A stretch of 27,668 nt of DNA from Cytophagales bacterium (GCA_013205605.1 JABMMK010000371.1:1-27668), one strand, 5' to 3'; numbered from the stretch's first letter, positions 9,085-18,242 are shown. Notes: generated from the letters alone by a model not told the origin. Translations and numbers: made by a program.

Positions 9085-10299
9085 ATGGAAATTCATAAAA
9101 GTAAACGATTAGATAATCTAAAATATGAAATTAGAGGACCGGTCTATGAGAAAGCTTTAATTCTTCAGAATCAAGGTTACAAAATTACATCCTTAAATAT
9201 CGGAAATCCTGCCACATTCGGATTTGAAACTCCTGATGAGATTGTACATGATATCATTGTCAATATACGAAATGCACAAGGATATGTAGATTCTCGGGGA
9301 TTATTTGCAGCTAGAAAGGCGGTCATGCAATATTATCAAAATGGAGGCGTAAAAAATATATTAATTGAAGACATATATATTGGAAACGGAGTCAGTGAAT
9401 TAATCTCATTAGTCATGATGGCATTATTAAATACTGATGATGAGGTATTAATTCCATCTCCAGATTATCCACTTTGGACGACTGTTGTCGGATTGGCTGG
9501 AGGAAATGCAGTACATTATGAATGCAATGAAAAAGATGAGTGGAATCCAAATTTGGCTGATATTGAATCAAAAATTACTGCAAAAACAAGAGCAATCGTT
9601 TTAATTAATCCTAATAATCCAACGGGCGCGGTCTATTCTAAGCAAATTGTTGACGGCATTGTTAAAATAGCTGAAAAGCACAAACTCATTTTATTTTCAG
9701 ATGAAATTTATGATAAAATAATTTATGACGAATTTGTTCATCATTCCGCATCTGGATTAAGTGATGAAATATTAATCGTGACCATGGGTGGTTTGTCAAA
9801 AAACTATCGTGCGGCAGGATTCAGAGGGGGTTGGATGATTTTAACGGGAGCTAAGCATAAAGCAAAATCATATATCGAGGGCTTAAATTTTCTATTTAGC
9901 ACTCGATTATGTGCCAATGTTATTACCCAATATGGGATTCAAACTGCTCTTGGTGGCTATCAATCAATAGATGATTTAGTTAGCCAACCAGGTGGAAGAT
10001 TATACCGACAAATGAATTTAGCCTATGAAAAACTAAATTCAATTCCAGGAGTAAGTTGTGTCAAACCAAAGGGAGCACTCTATTTATTTCCTAAAATAGA
10101 TTTAACCCAATTTACCTTTGAAGATGATAATCATTTTGTCATGTCATTGCTTGAAGAACAAAAAATTCTAGTAGTAGGAGGCAGAGGATTTAATTTCATC
10201 CCTAATAATCACTTTAGAATTGTTTTTTTACCTCATGTCGAGCAATTGACCATTGCATTAAACAAAATTGCTATTCATTTTGATAATTATAGAAGATGA
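9085..10299 (+). CDS. alaA: Alanine-type PLP aminotransferase (AlaA family)
   Basis: Fold-type I, class I aminotransferase of 404 residues, nearly the length of E. coli AlaA (405) and recognisably the same along its whole length (for example RGPV, SLNIGNPATFGFETPDEI, IYIGNGVSELI, PSPDYPLWT, LCANV, QTALGGYQSI). AlaA makes alanine from pyruvate with glutamate as amino donor. PLP contacts are INPNNPTGAVYS (Asn178), SDEIYDKI (Asp206, Tyr209), the Schiff-base lysine Lys239 in GGLSKNYRAAGFR, and the C-terminal FRIVFLP arginine. The end overlaps the next gene by 4 bases (ATGA), so they form an operon. Substrate preference other than alanine cannot be excluded. Confidence 0.92.
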   Translation: MEIHKSKRLDNLKYEIRGPVYEKALILQNQGYKITSLNIGNPATFGFETPDEIVHDIIVNIRNAQGYVDSRGLFAARKAVMQYYQNGGVKNILIEDIYIGNGVSELISLVMMALLNTDDEVLIPSPDYPLWTTVVGLAGGNAVHYECNEKDEWNPNLADIESKITAKTRAIVLINPNNPTGAVYSKQIVDGIVKIAEKHKLILFSDEIYDKIIYDEFVHHSASGLSDEILIVTMGGLSKNYRAAGFRGGWMILTGAKHKAKSYIEGLNFLFSTRLCANVITQYGIQTALGGYQSIDDLVSQPGGRLYRQMNLAYEKLNSIPGVSCVKPKGALYLFPKIDLTQFTFEDDNHFVMSLLEEQKILVVGGRGFNFIPNNHFRIVFLPHVEQLTIALNKIAIHFDNYRR

Positions 10300-11027
10300 C
10301 ATTCAGCCAATTTTCAAGAAAGCAAAAATTATTTATATTTCTTTTCGGCATTTTTCTTACCAATGCAATCATTGCTGAAATTATTGGAGTAAAAATAGTT
10401 AGCATTGAAAAAACATTGGGGTTTGCACCCTTACAGTTGATGACATTTTGGGGAGATAAGTGGGATTTAAATCAAACTGCCGGAGCTTTAAATTGGCCTT
10501 TGGTATTTATTACCTCTGATATAATCAATGATTATTACGGCAAATCCGGAGTAAAATTCATATCCTTTACTACCGCATTTTTCATTGCTTTTGCTTTTTT
10601 AATAATCTATACGGCTACTTTATTGGTACCGGCTGACTTTTGGATTGAGGTCAATAAAGGAATAAACATTAATGAGGCGTTTAGTCGGATATTTAGACAG
10701 GGCTTAGGGATTATTACAGGCTCGCTAACAGCCTTTTTATTTAGTCAAATCATCGACGCTACCGTTTTTGAGAAAATAAAAATGTCGACTGGCAATAAAC
10801 ATATTTGGTTAAGAGCTACAGGCTCAACATTAGTATCCCAATTAATTGATAGTTTTTTAGTTATCGGAATTGCATTTTACGCTTTTGGGGACTGGAGTAT
10901 AAGTCAATGGATGAATGTATCTCTAAATAATTATTTTTATAAATTTTTCATAGCCATACTTTTTACTCCACTACTTTACTTAGCGCATTATTTTATCGAA
11001 CAATACTTAAAAAAGGAAACAGATTAA
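10296..11027 (+). CDS. yhhQ: Queuosine precursor transporter (YhhQ / VUT family)
   Basis: Integral membrane protein of 243 residues with about six helices. The family takes up queuosine precursors (preQ0/preQ1 in E. coli YhhQ) for tRNA modification. Landmarks are ITSDIINDYYGKSG after the second helix (family pattern TDxxxExYG), GSLTAFLFSQIIDATVFEKIK, and RATGSTLVSQLIDSFLVIGIAF with its paired polar Q/D residues. ATG overlaps the aminotransferase stop by 4 bases. The stop codon overlaps that of the convergent rRNA methyltransferase (shared TTAA at 11024-11027). No other que genes are in the window. Confidence 0.88.
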   Translation: MTFSQFSRKQKLFIFLFGIFLTNAIIAEIIGVKIVSIEKTLGFAPLQLMTFWGDKWDLNQTAGALNWPLVFITSDIINDYYGKSGVKFISFTTAFFIAFAFLIIYTATLLVPADFWIEVNKGININEAFSRIFRQGLGIITGSLTAFLFSQIIDATVFEKIKMSTGNKHIWLRATGSTLVSQLIDSFLVIGIAFYAFGDWSISQWMNVSLNNYFYKFFIAILFTPLLYLAHYFIEQYLKKETD

Positions 11028-11767
11028 TTTTGTCTTTTAATGTTGTCAAGAATAACACCGGCTGAAATGGCTACATTTAAGGATTCAGCCTTTCCCCAAC
11101 GAGGAATTTTAACCAAGTCTGTCAAAGCGACTTTCACTTGGCTTCGGATACCCTCCGATTCATTTCCAAATACGATAAAACCATTCGAAGGAAATTCATA
11201 TTCGTGTACATTTTTCCCTTCTAAACTAGCTCCTATTATTGGAATCCCACTAAATTGATCTAAAAATTGAGGTAAATCTACATACAAAAACTTAATGCGA
11301 TGGAAAGAACCCATAGAAGCAGAAATAACCTTAGGGTTATAGTACTCTGTAGTATCCATCGAACAAACTAATTGATTTATTCCATACCAATCACAAATCC
11401 TAAGAATCGTTCCCAAGTTACCAGGATCGCGTATTCCATCAAGAACGATAATGTAACCAAGAGTAAAAGAAAAGTCGTTTAATGCGAATAATTGTGCGTG
11501 TACAATCGCGAATCCATATTCATTCGTGGTTAAACTCGAATATTTAATCACATTACTTTCTGATTCATAATAAATAGGAGTCTCACCAAAATTTAAATCA
11601 GATTGAATTTCTTTATGATTCAATACAATAAATTCGATCTTAAATGATGAATCTAATAATTCACGTATTCCCTTCTCCCCTTCTACTAAAAATAGATTAT
11701 TATCAATTCTCCCTTTTTTTGAATGTAGGGAATTGATTAACTTTATTTGATTATTAGATAATGTCAT
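11024..11767 (-). CDS. TrmH-family (SPOUT) RNA 2'-O-methyltransferase
   Basis: A 247-residue SAM-dependent ribose methyltransferase, probably of 23S rRNA. An N-terminal substrate-binding domain (NNQIKLINSLHSKKGR; FLVEGEKGIREL) precedes the SPOUT knot. Knot motifs are LDGIRDPGNLGTILRICDWYG (motif 1, with the conserved Asn and Arg), FGNESEGI (motif 2) and IPRWGKAESLNVAISAGVIL (motif 3, with SLNV for SAM). I chose ATG 11767 over the upstream TTG at 11782: it gives the usual family start and avoids overlap with tamL, whose proposed start is the very next base (11768) in the opposite direction. The exact target nucleotide cannot be told. Confidence 0.9.
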   Translation of the reverse strand: MTLSNNQIKLINSLHSKKGRIDNNLFLVEGEKGIRELLDSSFKIEFIVLNHKEIQSDLNFGETPIYYESESNVIKYSSLTTNEYGFAIVHAQLFALNDFSFTLGYIIVLDGIRDPGNLGTILRICDWYGINQLVCSMDTTEYYNPKVISASMGSFHRIKFLYVDLPQFLDQFSGIPIIGASLEGKNVHEYEFPSNGFIVFGNESEGIRSQVKVALTDLVKIPRWGKAESLNVAISAGVILDNIKRQN

Positions 11768-14060
11768 TTGAAAATTGCTCAATTATTATTCTTACCGATT
11801 ATCATATTCCTTGTAACATCTTGTGCTGGGTACAAAAATTACCGTATTCCTTACGCAACTGTCAATGAAATTAAATTACAAGGACAAAAAAAAAATTAAA
11901 TTAGACGAAATAAAATCAAATATAGCGGGTTTAAAAGAAAGCAACCTAAATTATTTATCAGTTAAATACAGTTCTTACTTAAGAGATAAGAGAAAAACGA
12001 ATGATTCTACAAAATCAATTAAAAAGTTTTTTAAATTCTTTAATCGAAACCCAGTAGCTTTTAATCCCATAAATTTCGAAAACAACCAATTAGCCTTATT
12101 GAAACTTTACCGAAATAAAGGCTTTTTAAAGACTCAAATAGCCTACTCAATTGATACAATAAGTATAGAAAACAAATTGGTCAATATTACTTATAAAATA
12201 ATCGAAGGTCCTGAAAGTACGTTTACAAAAGAAGATTCCATTATTGCCAATAATACCATCATAGAGAAAGAATTAAGGAACTATATTAATCAGTATAGCT
12301 TACTTCATAAATATTCGAATTTAGACCTGGATTTATTAAAAAAGGAAAAAGAAAGCCTCTCCAATCACTTTAAAAACTTAGGTTATTTTAATTTTTCACC
12401 TGATTATGTGGGAATAAAAATCAATGACCTTAAAGACACAAGTTTAAATAACATTAGTTTAATTTATCAAATCCCAAACAATAAATCCCTCGTTACCAAT
12501 CTGGCTTATGATCGATTATTTAGATTTGGCCCAATTGATTTCAAAGAATACAATGTCATCAGCGAACAATCTGAATCAACGATAAACCAAACTTCAAGAA
12601 TAACTCCTCAATTGAAAAAATTAATTTCGATTCACGAAGGTGATTTATTTTCAATTGACAAAACGACACATAGCCTACAAAATATATACGAAACAGATCA
12701 ATTCAAATCAGTCTCTATTCAATATGACACAAATTCTACTCGGCTTTATCCGAAAATAGAACTAACCAGAAATGATAAATATAATATTTCATCAGAATTA
12801 GGTGGAAGTGCATTTAGAGGAATCCCGGGACCATTCTTGTATAATTCATTAAAAATAAGACGAGTATTTACTGAATTAGATTATTTGGATTTTACAGCAC
12901 GATTAGGATTAGAAGCGCAAGCAGGATTTATAAATACGGATTTAACTAGAAAAAATTTAGAGGTTAATTTAGGAGCCACGGCCAATTTCCCTACCTTATT
13001 TTTACCAGAAAAATTTACAAAGAAACTTGGTTATTTTTATGGTGCAAAAACCCAATTAGGATTTGGATATGATTATATAGATCGTCCAGAATACATAAGG
13101 ACTAATTTCAAAATACTTCAAAGGTATCTATGGAAAAAATCGCCTTTTGAATTTTTTCAACTATCACTATTTGATTTAAATATTATCAATACAAATTATC
13201 CAAATACAGAAACCTCTAAATTATTTACTAATTATTTAGACGATTTAAGAATAAAAGGAAATAACTTATTTAGAAGCTTCAACCCAAGTTTTGTATCCAG
13301 CATCAATTTTCTCTATACTTACCGTACATTCTACCCTTCAAATCAATTAATAGAAGGTAAATCATTTATCATTGGCTTTGAATCAGGGGGAACGACCCTA
13401 AATCTTTTTGGAGAAAAGAAACTAAAATTTGTAGAAGACTTTTTAGGAAACAAAGAAACAATGCAGTTTTTCCGTTTTTTAAGAATGAATATCGATTACA
13501 GAAAGTATCTATTTTTAGGTCAAAAAAGGACTTCGCAGCTGGCATATAAATTTTTAGGTGGAGTTGCATACGCCTATGGAGCAGAAAATGATTTTCAATT
13601 GCCTTATGAGAAAAACTTTTTTATTGGGGGTCCTAGTTCACTAAGGGCATGGAAACCTAGAAGATTAGGTCCCGGATCACGTAATACAGACTCCAATTTA
13701 ATTGAACAACCTGGTAGTGTTTTAATTGAATCTTCCCTTGAGTATCGATTTAAAATTTTAAAATTCTTGGGTGATATAAATGGAGCATATTTTATAGATG
13801 CTGGAAATATTTGGGGCATTAATGATATAAATTCACCATTATCTAATTTTCATTTAAACTCGTTTTTAGAACAAATAGCTATAGGAACGGGTGTGGGCTT
13901 ACGTTGGGATTTTAACTATTTTATATTACGATTAGATATGGCTGCAAAAGTTGTCAATCCGGCCAAACCCAAAGACGAGAAATGGGTATTGAATCAAATA
14001 TCATTAAATACGTCAGAAAACCCAATCGAATTTAATATTGGTATTGGATATCCTTTTTAA
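11768..14060 (+). CDS. tamL: TamL: lipidated TamA-like Omp85 outer-membrane protein, N-terminus out of frame
   Basis: Omp85-superfamily beta-barrel protein with periplasmic POTRA-like repeats (for example ITYKIIEGPESTF) and a C-terminal barrel. The loop motif GGPSSLRAWKPRRLGPG at about 13626-13670 is the TamL version of the Omp85 VRGY/F element. The uninterrupted body frame opens at GTG 11823 and has no signal peptide, which an outer-membrane protein needs. In the frame just upstream, TTG 11768 begins MKIAQLLFLPIIIFLVTSC, a textbook lipoprotein signal with lipobox LVTSC (Cys19), matching the known lipidation of Bacteroidota TamL. That frame stops at 11897-11899, right after ten A (11886-11895). 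With nine A the two frames join into a 763-residue protein. I annotate the joined gene and flag it as frameshifted as written. No tamB is nearby. Confidence 0.85.
11886..11895. repeat. A10 homopolymer at the tamL frame break
   Basis: Ten consecutive A. Upstream the lipoprotein frame reads CAA-AAA-AAA-AAT-TAA and stops. Downstream the Omp85 body is read as AAA-AAA-AAA-ATT. Removing one A (or skipping one base) fuses the frames, turning the lipid-anchored N-terminus into one protein with the barrel. Tracts of this length can change by polymerase slippage in replication or transcription, and are also a common place for sequencing errors. Confidence 0.9.
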
Positions 14061-14067
14061 CAATAAC

Positions 14068-15021
14068 TTACTTTCTTGATATAGCTTTCAAAGCTTTTTC
14101 GACTATAGAAGCAGCATTTAAACCATATTTATCCATTAAATCAGCTGGTTTCCCAGATTCTCCAAAAGAATCATTGACGCCAACAAATTCTTGAGGAAAA
14201 GGCATAGAAGTAGCCAAATATTGAGCTATTGAATCGCCCAAACCACCGTTAATTTGATGCTCTTCAGCAGAAACTAAACACTTGGTCTTTTTGACTGAAT
14301 CTAAAATAGCTTGTGTATCTAAAGGCTTAATGGTATGAATATTGATCACTTCAGCATGAACACCATTCTCTTTTAAAATATCAGCAGCAAGAATAGATTC
14401 CCATACTAAATGACCAGTGGCAAAAATACTGACATCAGAACCTTCAATTAGTTTAATGGCTTTTCCAATAACAAATTCTTGATCCTCAGGGGTAAAAACA
14501 GGAACAACAGGTCTACCAAATCTTAAATAAACAGGACCATTATAATTGGCAACCGCTATCGTAGCTGCTTTAGTTTGATTGTAATCACAAGGGTTAATGA
14601 CTACCATACCAGGCAGCATTTTCATTAAACCGATATCTTCTAAAATTTGATGTGTAGCTCCATCCTCTCCTAAAGTTAAACCTGCATGAGAACATGCTAT
14701 TTTAACATTTTTACCTGAATATGCAACTGATTGACGTATTTGGTCATATACTCTTCCTGTTCCGAAATTAGCAAAGGTAGTCGCAAAGGGAATATATCCT
14801 CCAATGGATAAGCCAGCAGCTATACCAATCATATTTGCTTCCGCAATTCCTGTTTGGAAAAAGCGCTCTGGACAATTTTTAATAAAAGGTTCTAATTTAA
14901 GAGAACCGATTAAATCTGCACATAAAGCAACTACTTTAGGATTAGTAAGACTCAAAAATTCCATACCGGCGCCAAAGCCAGAACGAGTATCTTTTTTTGT
15001 TTCGTAAGTATATATCGACAT
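14068..15021 (-). CDS. Transketolase, C-terminal (Pyr + C) subunit
   Basis: The 317-residue second half of a split transketolase holds the pyrimidine-binding and C-terminal domains. RFFQTGIAEANMIGIAAGLS contains the catalytic Glu that activates thiamine diphosphate. Next are IPFATTFANFGTGRVYDQIR and HAGLTLGEDGATHQ, then the C-terminal domain (VSAEEHQINGGLGDSIA). It begins 11 bases after the N-terminal subunit gene and both are needed for an active enzyme of the non-oxidative pentose phosphate pathway. It meets tamL tail to tail with a 7-base gap. A 1-deoxyxylulose-5-phosphate synthase is unlikely because that enzyme is a single, longer chain. Confidence 0.93.
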   Translation of the reverse strand: MSIYTYETKKDTRSGFGAGMEFLSLTNPKVVALCADLIGSLKLEPFIKNCPERFFQTGIAEANMIGIAAGLSIGGYIPFATTFANFGTGRVYDQIRQSVAYSGKNVKIACSHAGLTLGEDGATHQILEDIGLMKMLPGMVVINPCDYNQTKAATIAVANYNGPVYLRFGRPVVPVFTPEDQEFVIGKAIKLIEGSDVSIFATGHLVWESILAADILKENGVHAEVINIHTIKPLDTQAILDSVKKTKCLVSAEEHQINGGLGDSIAQYLATSMPFPQEFVGVNDSFGESGKPADLMDKYGLNAASIVEKALKAISRK

Positions 15022-15032
15022 AATAATCTGTA

Positions 15033-15893
15033 TTAATAATCTCCTAAAGTTTCAGATAATTGACTTAATGCTTCTTCTAATTGTTGGTCATTAGGCGCAA
15101 CACCATGCCATTTGTGTGAACCCATCATGAAATCAACTCCGGCACCCATTTCAGTTTTCATTAATATCATAACTGGAATATCATTCCCCAACATTTGTTT
15201 TGCGTTTGCAAGGCATGATTGCAAACCAGCCATATCATGACCATCGACATGTAATACTTTCCAACCAAAAGCCTCATACTTCAATTGTAAATCACGATTA
15301 TTCATGATCTTTTCGGTAGGACCGTCAATTTGCTGGCCATTAACATCGATAAAAGCGATTAAATTATCCGCTTTATGATGAGGCGCATACATGGCAGCCT
15401 CCCATACTTGACCCTCATTCTGTTCCCCATCACCCATTAGGCAATAAACAATCGATGAATCATCATTAAGTTTTTTAGCTTGGGCAACCCCTATAGCGAC
15501 ACTTAATCCTTGGCCTAACGAACCAGAAGCAATTCTGATACCTTCTAAATGTTCATGAGGCGTAGGGTGACCTTGTAATCTTGAATTAATCTTTCGAAAA
15601 GTGGATAGCTCATTAATCGGAAAATAACCTCTTCTTGCTAAAACAGAATATAAAACGGGAGAAATATGACCATTAGAAAGAAAAAATACATCTTCATTTA
15701 GACCAGACATATTAAAAACTACCTGATCATTAGTTGCATTTAACTTTAGATTCATAGCGTCAAAATACAGGCTAACCAATAAATCTGTACATCCTAATGA
15801 TCCACCTGGGTGTCCAGATTGACATCCATGAACCATTCTTAATATATCTCTTCTAACTTGAGATGCGATTGAAATTAATTCTTGTGTTTGCAT
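15033..15893 (-). CDS. Transketolase, N-terminal (thiamine diphosphate) subunit
   Basis: The 286-residue first half of a split transketolase. GCQSGHPGGSLGCTDLLVSL (about residues 23-42) is the sugar-phosphate and TPP region, GHISPVLYSVLARRGYF follows, and GSLGQGLSVAIG lies at 124-135. The TPP/Mg motif is GDGEQNEGQVWEAA, about 154-167, with the conserved Asn in IDVNGQQIDG. The next gene completes the enzyme. Splitting of transketolase into two adjacent genes is known in Bacteroidota and archaea. It follows bcp by 6 bases, so it lies inside the sucC-FAH-bcp run. Confidence 0.93.
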   Translation of the reverse strand: MQTQELISIASQVRRDILRMVHGCQSGHPGGSLGCTDLLVSLYFDAMNLKLNATNDQVVFNMSGLNEDVFFLSNGHISPVLYSVLARRGYFPINELSTFRKINSRLQGHPTPHEHLEGIRIASGSLGQGLSVAIGVAQAKKLNDDSSIVYCLMGDGEQNEGQVWEAAMYAPHHKADNLIAFIDVNGQQIDGPTEKIMNNRDLQLKYEAFGWKVLHVDGHDMAGLQSCLANAKQMLGNDIPVMILMKTEMGAGVDFMMGSHKWHGVAPNDQQLEEALSQLSETLGDY

Positions 15894-15899
15894 AATAAA

Positions 15900-16346
15900 T
15901 TAGTGGATTTGTGTTGTATGATTCTTCGTATCCACTTTTTCTATAATATTAAAAATATAACCTTTTTCGTCAATGATAAATGTAGTTCTGGCAATTCCCA
16001 TATACGATTTACCATACATAGACTTTTCAACCCAAACTCCATATGCATTTAAAAGATCATGATTGGGATCAGATAACAAAGAAAAATTTAAATTATACTT
16101 TAGCTTAAATTTTTCATGAGCCTTATTTGAATCCGCACTAACACCAATAACAACAAATCCATTCGCCTGTAAATAGGATAAATTTTCATTTAAATTACAT
16201 GCTTGGGCTGTGCATCCAGGTGTATCATCTTTGGGGTAAAAATACAGGACCACTTTAGATCCTTTTAAGTCTGATGAATCTATTAATTGACCATCAGAAT
16301 CTTCCATTTTAAACAAAGGTGCTAAATCTCCAATTTTTAATTTCAT
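15900..16346 (-). CDS. bcp: Thioredoxin-dependent peroxiredoxin, Bcp/PrxQ type
   Basis: Peroxiredoxin of 148 residues that reduces hydrogen and organic peroxides. FYPKDDTPGCTAQACNL carries the peroxidatic Cys45 and the resolving Cys50 five residues later, the spacing of atypical 2-Cys Bcp enzymes. GVSADSNKAHEKFKLKYNL and ARTTFIIDEKG are further family landmarks. Its ATG overlaps the stop of the upstream FAH-family gene by 4 bases, implying coupled translation. Cytoplasmic, with no signal peptide. Confidence 0.95.
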   Translation of the reverse strand: MKLKIGDLAPLFKMEDSDGQLIDSSDLKGSKVVLYFYPKDDTPGCTAQACNLNENLSYLQANGFVVIGVSADSNKAHEKFKLKYNLNFSLLSDPNHDLLNAYGVWVEKSMYGKSYMGIARTTFIIDEKGYIFNIIEKVDTKNHTTQIH

Positions 16347-16951
16347 GCTATTGTTAGGTCAAAAAGTTTTTTATTTTCTAAAAATCCAGCTAATAAATCT
16401 CCTCGTTGAACAGGTCCCACACCCGCCGGAGTACCTGTAAAAATATAATCACCTGTTTTTAAGGTAAAATACTTAGATATATCTTCAATAAGCTCAAAGA
16501 CATTCCAAATCATTAAAGAGGATTTTCCGGATTGAACCAAATTTCCATTAAGATTTAAATGAAAATTAACATCATTTTCCATTAATGAAATATCAAATGG
16601 CAACATTTGACTAATAAAGGCAGATCCATTAAATGCCTTAGATTTTTCCCAAGGCAATCCTTTTTCCTTTAATTTAGATTGCAAATCCCTAGCAGTAAAG
16701 TCAATACCTAAACCATACGAATCAATGTATTTGTGCGCGAATTTAGCTTCAATATTTTTTCCGACCTTGCAAATTCTAAAGACCAATTCTAATTCATAAT
16801 GAACATCATTAGAAAAAGATGGATAATAAAATTTTGAATCTTCCAACAAAGCTGTGTCCGGCTTTATAAAAATCACAGGATCAGTAGGCTTATCGTTTGA
16901 TAACTCCTTAATATGATCCACATAATTTCTACCCACACAAATAATTTTCAT
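16343..16951 (-). CDS. FAH-family hydrolase/tautomerase (FAHD1/YcgM type)
   Basis: Short fumarylacetoacetate hydrolase family protein of 202 residues, essentially only the catalytic domain, like FAHD1 and E. coli YcgM. Likely metal ligands are Glu53, Glu55 (HYELEL) and Asp84 (LGIDFTARDLQ), with the expected spacing. KSKAFNGSA and FTGTPAGVGPVQRGD are family signatures. Proteins of this group act on acylpyruvates and oxaloacetate (decarboxylation or keto-enol tautomerisation). It starts 3 bases after the sucC stop and overlaps bcp by 4, tying it to a TCA-cycle gene. Oxaloacetate handling is therefore a reasonable guess, but the substrate is not shown by sequence. Confidence 0.88.
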   Translation of the reverse strand: MKIICVGRNYVDHIKELSNDKPTDPVIFIKPDTALLEDSKFYYPSFSNDVHYELELVFRICKVGKNIEAKFAHKYIDSYGLGIDFTARDLQSKLKEKGLPWEKSKAFNGSAFISQMLPFDISLMENDVNFHLNLNGNLVQSGKSSLMIWNVFELIEDISKYFTLKTGDYIFTGTPAGVGPVQRGDLLAGFLENKKLFDLTIA

Positions 16952-16954
16952 ACC

Positions 16955-18145
16955 CTACTTTAATATTTCAGAAACTAGTTTCGCTGCATCTTTAAGTAAC
17001 ACGGCAGAAAACACTTTGAGGCCAGAATTATTAATAATGGCGGCACCTTCTTCTGCATTTGTACCTTGCAAACGAACAATAATGGGAACCTTAATCTCCC
17101 CTATATTTTTATATGCTTCAACAACACCATTGGCTACCCTGTCACAACGAACAATTCCACCAAAAATATTAATCAAGATTGCTTTCACATTAGGATCCTG
17201 AAGTATAATACGGAAACCAGCTTCCACGGTCTTAGCATTAGCTCCACCCCCCACGTCTAAGAAATTAGCGGGTTCACCTCCAGATAACTTGATTATATCC
17301 ATGGTCGCCATAGCTAAACCAGCTCCATTAACCATGCAACCTACATTACCATCTAATTTGACATAATTTAAGTCATTTTCGGAGGCTTCTACTTCCAATG
17401 GATCCTCTTCTGAAACATCTCGTAAAATAGCTAAATCTTTATGGCGATAAAGGGCATTGTCATCTAAATTAACCTTTGCGTCAACAGCTAAAATTTTATT
17501 ATCAGATGTTTTTAAAACAGGGTTAATTTCAAACATAGATGAATCAGTATCTACGTAGGCATTGTACAAACAATGAATAAATTTAACCATTTCTTTAAAA
17601 GCCTGACCGCTAAGACCTAATAAAAAGGCAACTTTCCTAGCTTGGAAATCTTGAAGACCCACTCTAGGGTCAATCCATTCTTTTATAATTTTCTCAGGTG
17701 AATGCTCAGCCACTTCTTCAATATCCATTCCACCTTCAGTACTAGCCATAATTACATTACAAGCACGACCACGATCCAAAAGAATCGATAAGTAATATTC
17801 CTTAGTTTCAGATTCACCAGGATAATATACATCTTCACTGATCAAAACCTTGTTGACTAATTTTCCCTCAGGACCAGTTTGATGCGTAATTAATTGCATT
17901 CCCAAAATTTGCGAAACGCGTTCTTTTAATTCATCTAAGTTTTTTGCTAATTTAACTCCTCCCCCTTTACCTCTACCACCCGCGTGAATTTGGGCTTTAA
18001 CGACAAACCAACCTGTTCCTGTTTGGGCTATAAGCTTTTCAGCAGCTGCTACAACGTCCGATACTTGATCAACAACAAACCCTTCTTGAATCTTTACTCC
18101 GTAACCCTTTAATATTTCTTTTGCTTGGTATTCGTGAATATTCAT
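16955..18145 (-). CDS. sucC: Succinyl-CoA synthetase (succinate-CoA ligase), beta subunit
   Basis: The 396-residue beta subunit of the TCA-cycle enzyme converting succinyl-CoA to succinate with nucleotide phosphorylation. The start MNIHEYQAKEILKGYGV is characteristic. The ATP-grasp region has Lys50 and AGGRGKGGGVKLAKN (about 55-69), followed by FEINPV and LAVDAKVNLDDNAL for metal and nucleotide contacts. The C-terminal domain has FLDVGGGANAKTV and NIFGGIVRCDRVANGVVEA. It is the first gene of the run sucC-FAH-bcp-transketolase. The alpha subunit gene sucD is not adjacent. The 97 bases between it and the divergent lolD gene must hold both promoters; I see no clear TAnnTTTG there. Confidence 0.97.
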   Translation of the reverse strand: MNIHEYQAKEILKGYGVKIQEGFVVDQVSDVVAAAEKLIAQTGTGWFVVKAQIHAGGRGKGGGVKLAKNLDELKERVSQILGMQLITHQTGPEGKLVNKVLISEDVYYPGESETKEYYLSILLDRGRACNVIMASTEGGMDIEEVAEHSPEKIIKEWIDPRVGLQDFQARKVAFLLGLSGQAFKEMVKFIHCLYNAYVDTDSSMFEINPVLKTSDNKILAVDAKVNLDDNALYRHKDLAILRDVSEEDPLEVEASENDLNYVKLDGNVGCMVNGAGLAMATMDIIKLSGGEPANFLDVGGGANAKTVEAGFRIILQDPNVKAILINIFGGIVRCDRVANGVVEAYKNIGEIKVPIIVRLQGTNAEEGAAIINNSGLKVFSAVLLKDAAKLVSEILK

Positions 18146-18242
18146 TTAGTATAAAATTTTTATTTCGTGAAATTACTATTTATTTGCCAAACATTTAAAT
18201 TGTCATTCATTCTAATCAATATTCTAAAAATAAGTCAAAAAA

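Noticed and set aside
11823..11885. GTG 11823 as the true start of the Omp85 gene
   Set aside because: It would give an outer-membrane protein with no signal peptide, while a perfect lipoprotein signal lies just upstream in the neighbouring frame.
13369..13819. Minus-strand open frames inside tamL
   Set aside because: They are opposite the Omp85 barrel region with no family likeness.
14068..15893. Broken transketolase pseudogene
   Set aside because: Both halves are intact, each with its own start and all key motifs. Two-gene transketolases are normal in this phylum.
17016..17260. Plus-strand open frames inside sucC
   Set aside because: Two overlapping short frames antisense to a conserved gene; no independent support.
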